From NCBI RefSeq assembly GCF_001625655.1, contig NZ_AUYB01000151.1, forward strand, positions 1 through 61,137: 61,137 nucleotides of DNA, read 5' to 3'. The stretch comes from Pseudoalteromonas luteoviolacea DSM 6061. Lineage in GTDB: Bacteria; Pseudomonadota; Gammaproteobacteria; Enterobacterales; Alteromonadaceae. Shown in pieces: positions 59,538-61,137 of this stretch (within the stretch, counting starts at the first letter, position 1; each line of letters begins with the position of its first letter). Both the position numbers and the translations under genes were made by a program. A model generated the notes under the pieces. That model saw nothing but the letters and a program-made list of their open reading frames with translations. It was not told the DNA's origin and ran no database searches.

Positions 59538-60311
59538 TTGCCACATGTATTAGTATTTGATTCTGGAATAGGTGGGACAAGTGTGCTCTCTCACCTTCAA
59601 TTGGCTATGCCAATGGCGCAATATACTTATGTCATGGACAATAAATTATTGCCTTATGGTCTACAGTCACAAGAAACAATCAAAGGCAGATTGGTTGCCC
59701 TACTTGATTGGATAAAACAAAGTAAAAAGCAAGTGGATGTGATTGTGATAGCATGTAACACCGCCTCTACTTACGCATTAGAAACCGCTAGGATGCACAC
59801 AACAATCCCTATCGTTGGTGTTGTGCCTGCGATCAAACCTGCTGCTAGGGCAAGTGTTAAAAAGCACATTGGCCTTTTGGCGACACCTGCTACTTCAAAG
59901 AATACATATACGGCAAATTTAATTAGCGCATTTGCAAAAGATTGCCAAGTCGAGATTTATCACTCGACACAGCTTGTTAGTATCGCTGAACACTTTTATT
60001 GGCATAAAGAGATACAATCAAACCAACTAAAAGCTGAACTTGAACGCCTTAACGTATCGAATAAACTGGATAGATTAGTACTGGGCTGTACACATTTCCC
60101 GATTATTAGGGAACAGCTTCAAAAATATCTTTCTCAGGAGATTGGTTTGGTGGACTCTGGTGAAGCCATTGCTAGACGTGTCCAACATATATTGTCTTAC
60201 AATGTAAAAAAAGATAAGTGTAATGAGGTGGGGCCGGTACATTGGTATGCAACAGCCCCTGATAACTTAGAAAAATCAGCGGATATAAGTTTACTTAAGC
60301 TGGTGAACTAG
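59538..60311 (+). CDS. murI: Glutamate racemase (TTG start)
   Basis: 257 residues. Start TTG 59538, with GGGGGA seven bases ahead; no ATG or GTG is in frame near the conserved F-D-S-G-I-G-G. Catalytic C73 in A-C-N-T-A-S and second cysteine in G-C-T-H-F-P, both present, with D8 as helper. Makes D-glutamate for peptidoglycan. Followed by an rRNA promoter, the same neighbour as in E. coli (murI-rrnB). Its last 17 bases overlap the RRM gene on the other strand. Confidence 0.94.
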   Translation: MPHVLVFDSGIGGTSVLSHLQLAMPMAQYTYVMDNKLLPYGLQSQETIKGRLVALLDWIKQSKKQVDVIVIACNTASTYALETARMHTTIPIVGVVPAIKPAARASVKKHIGLLATPATSKNTYTANLISAFAKDCQVEIYHSTQLVSIAEHFYWHKEIQSNQLKAELERLNVSNKLDRLVLGCTHFPIIREQLQKYLSQEIGLVDSGEAIARRVQHILSYNVKKDKCNEVGPVHWYATAPDNLEKSADISLLKLVN

Positions 60312-60768
60312 ATTCTGACTCTTCTTGCTTTTGCTTAGCTTCACGCACTTTTAATGTACGTTGTTGGAATTCCATTTCGTTTAAGTCTTTAATAGCTTTA
60401 TTCGCATCTATTTCAGACATCTCAACAAAGCCAAACCCTCTTCTTTTACCTGTATTTTTATCCTTAAGTAAGCGAACGGAGAAAACTTGACCTTTTTCTT
60501 CGAACAACTCTCTAACAGCTTGCTCATTAGCACGGTAAGGTAAGTTACCGACATAGAGCGTTTTAGTTGGAACTGCTTGACCATTGTCTGACTGAGAAAT
60601 AGTTGTTCTATTAATTGTCATTGTAGCCAGACCACCTATCACAATCCCAAGGGCAAATACTATCGACGTATCGAGTCGACTATCTGCCAATAAAAAGCTT
60701 ACTGCTATATACCCCAAAATTGCGAGTACAAGAACAGTAAGTATTGTTTTACGATCTGAAGAATTCAT
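60295..60768 (-). CDS. Membrane-tethered RRM-type RNA-binding protein
   Basis: 157 residues. Two hydrophobic helices (about 8-27 and 35-51) at the N-terminus, a short linker, then one RRM domain (70-145) with RNP2 L71-Y-V-G-N-L and RNP1 R-G-F-G-F-V-E-M. The C-terminus is Q/E/S-rich. RRM proteins in bacteria usually lack membrane segments, so this one should hold RNA at the inner membrane. Known in some marine gammaproteobacteria as an uncharacterised RNA-binding protein. Confidence 0.85.
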   Translation of the reverse strand: MNSSDRKTILTVLVLAILGYIAVSFLLADSRLDTSIVFALGIVIGGLATMTINRTTISQSDNGQAVPTKTLYVGNLPYRANEQAVRELFEEKGQVFSVRLLKDKNTGKRRGFGFVEMSEIDANKAIKDLNEMEFQQRTLKVREAKQKQEESESSSPA

Positions 60769-60945
60769 AACGATCTACCAATAAACAGTGAATACACATT
60801 AATTTAACAAAGAAAGGTGCTATCTTAACGACTTAATTAAACATCGCAATAATAAAATATAGATGTTGTAGAAAATTATGCCGTTTTATTGAGCTTAATG
60901 CGGTGTTTTGCCTTTGTTTGCTGGGTTTTTGAGCGTTTGAGCATC
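60769..60945. other. Spacer between the RRM gene and the rRNA promoter
   Basis: 177 bases with no credible gene. It should contain the minus-strand RRM promoter and upstream activator (Fis-like) sites of the rRNA promoter; none was placed with confidence. Confidence 0.4.
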
Positions 60946-61008
60946 TTTTTAAAATTTTAATAAAAAAACACTTGATCCAAATTTAGAACTCCCTATAATG
61001 CGCTCCCA
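60946..61008 (+). promoter_or_regulatory. rRNA operon promoter P1 with UP element
   Basis: An A/T-rich UP-like stretch (about 60946-60970), -35 TTGATC (60972-60977), a 16-base spacer and -10 TATAAT (60994-60999). From AACTCCC through the -10 to CACTGACACGGA the sequence is almost that of E. coli rrn P1, including the GC-rich discriminator. The start would be near A61008. The 16-base spacer is the rrn P1 value. Confidence 0.9.
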
Positions 61009-61109
61009 CTGACACGGAGCAACACGCTGAAAAGCGCAAACCAAAGTGAAGGTTAAAGTTAAATTGAAAGCTTAACTTTTTTCGAAAGAAAGAAAATTAA
61101 ATTTTCTAG

Positions 61110-61137
61110 TTGACTTTAAAAGTGAAGCGGTTAATAT
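61110..61137 (+). promoter_or_regulatory. Probable rRNA operon promoter P2
   Basis: TTGACT (61110-61115), 16-base spacer and TAATAT (61132-61137) at the very end of the window, about 100 bases after the P1 start, the distance and -35 expected for rrn P2. The antitermination box A and the 16S gene must follow outside. Confidence 0.65.

Noticed and set aside
1..61137. CRISPR arrays, insertion sequences, prophage or tRNA genes
   Set aside because: No regularly spaced direct repeats, transposase or integrase motifs, or cloverleaf-like sequences were noticed on either strand.

Overview
The window looks like chromosome from a marine gammaproteobacterium of the Pseudoalteromonas/Alteromonadales type. 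This rests on base composition (AT-rich by eye), protein character, and gene order: tex-greB-ompR-envZ-pckA-hslO-hslR, nfuA-comF-bioH, srkA-dsbA, and trmA ... murI followed by an rRNA promoter are all arrangements also known from Escherichia coli and relatives. No insertion sequence, prophage, CRISPR array or tRNA was seen. Genus assignment is an inference from remembered families, not a database search.

Layout. 1-5100 is accessory: a truncated hypothetical gene, a membrane-bound CadC-like regulator, a secreted esterase, a secreted serine hydrolase, and a 51-residue orphan peptide that resembles a class I lanthipeptide (RiPP) precursor. 5.6-13.8 kb is a complete aa3/caa3-type cytochrome c oxidase operon: coxB with fused cytochrome c, coxA, ctaG, coxC, SURF1, heme O and heme A synthases, SCO copper chaperone, plus two small membrane proteins. 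13.9-22.6 kb is a second-type chemotaxis operon (STAS, CheY, CheA, CheW, receptor, CheR, CheD, CheB) in the same order as the Pseudomonas aeruginosa che2 cluster; its receptor carries three tandem Aer2-like PAS domains and a C-terminal CheR-tethering pentapeptide. 22.6-31.2 kb holds a polysaccharide deacetylase, a MATE exporter, nfuA, an M14 peptidase, comF, bioH, a short protein resembling flagellar rod termini, and a SprA-related HExxH protein.

31.2-40.1 kb is the tex-greB / ompR-envZ / pckA / hslO-hslR block; upstream of pckA is a striking pair of identical inverted operators. 40.4-51.8 kb is a type II secretion operon gspCDEFGHIJKLMN without gspO. 51.8-60.8 kb has a UPF0149 protein, a zinc-ribbon/exported-protein pair, ccoG, srkA, two tandem dsbA genes, trmA, a DUF5610-like protein, murI (TTG start) and a membrane-tethered RRM protein. 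The window ends in the promoter region of an rRNA operon (P1 and a probable P2); the 16S gene must begin just outside.

How the genes combine: oxygen respiration (cox operon, ccoG) sits beside a putative oxygen-sensing chemoreceptor system; type II secretion together with periplasmic disulfide formation (DsbA pair) would serve the secreted esterase, hydrolase and peptidase; OmpR/EnvZ, GreB, Tex, Hsp33 and Hsp15 supply stress and transcription functions. The most novel-looking items are the orphan lanthipeptide-like precursor (4955-5110), the triple heme-PAS candidate receptor, a SURF1 gene that appears to need an ATT start codon, and the twin operator at pckA.
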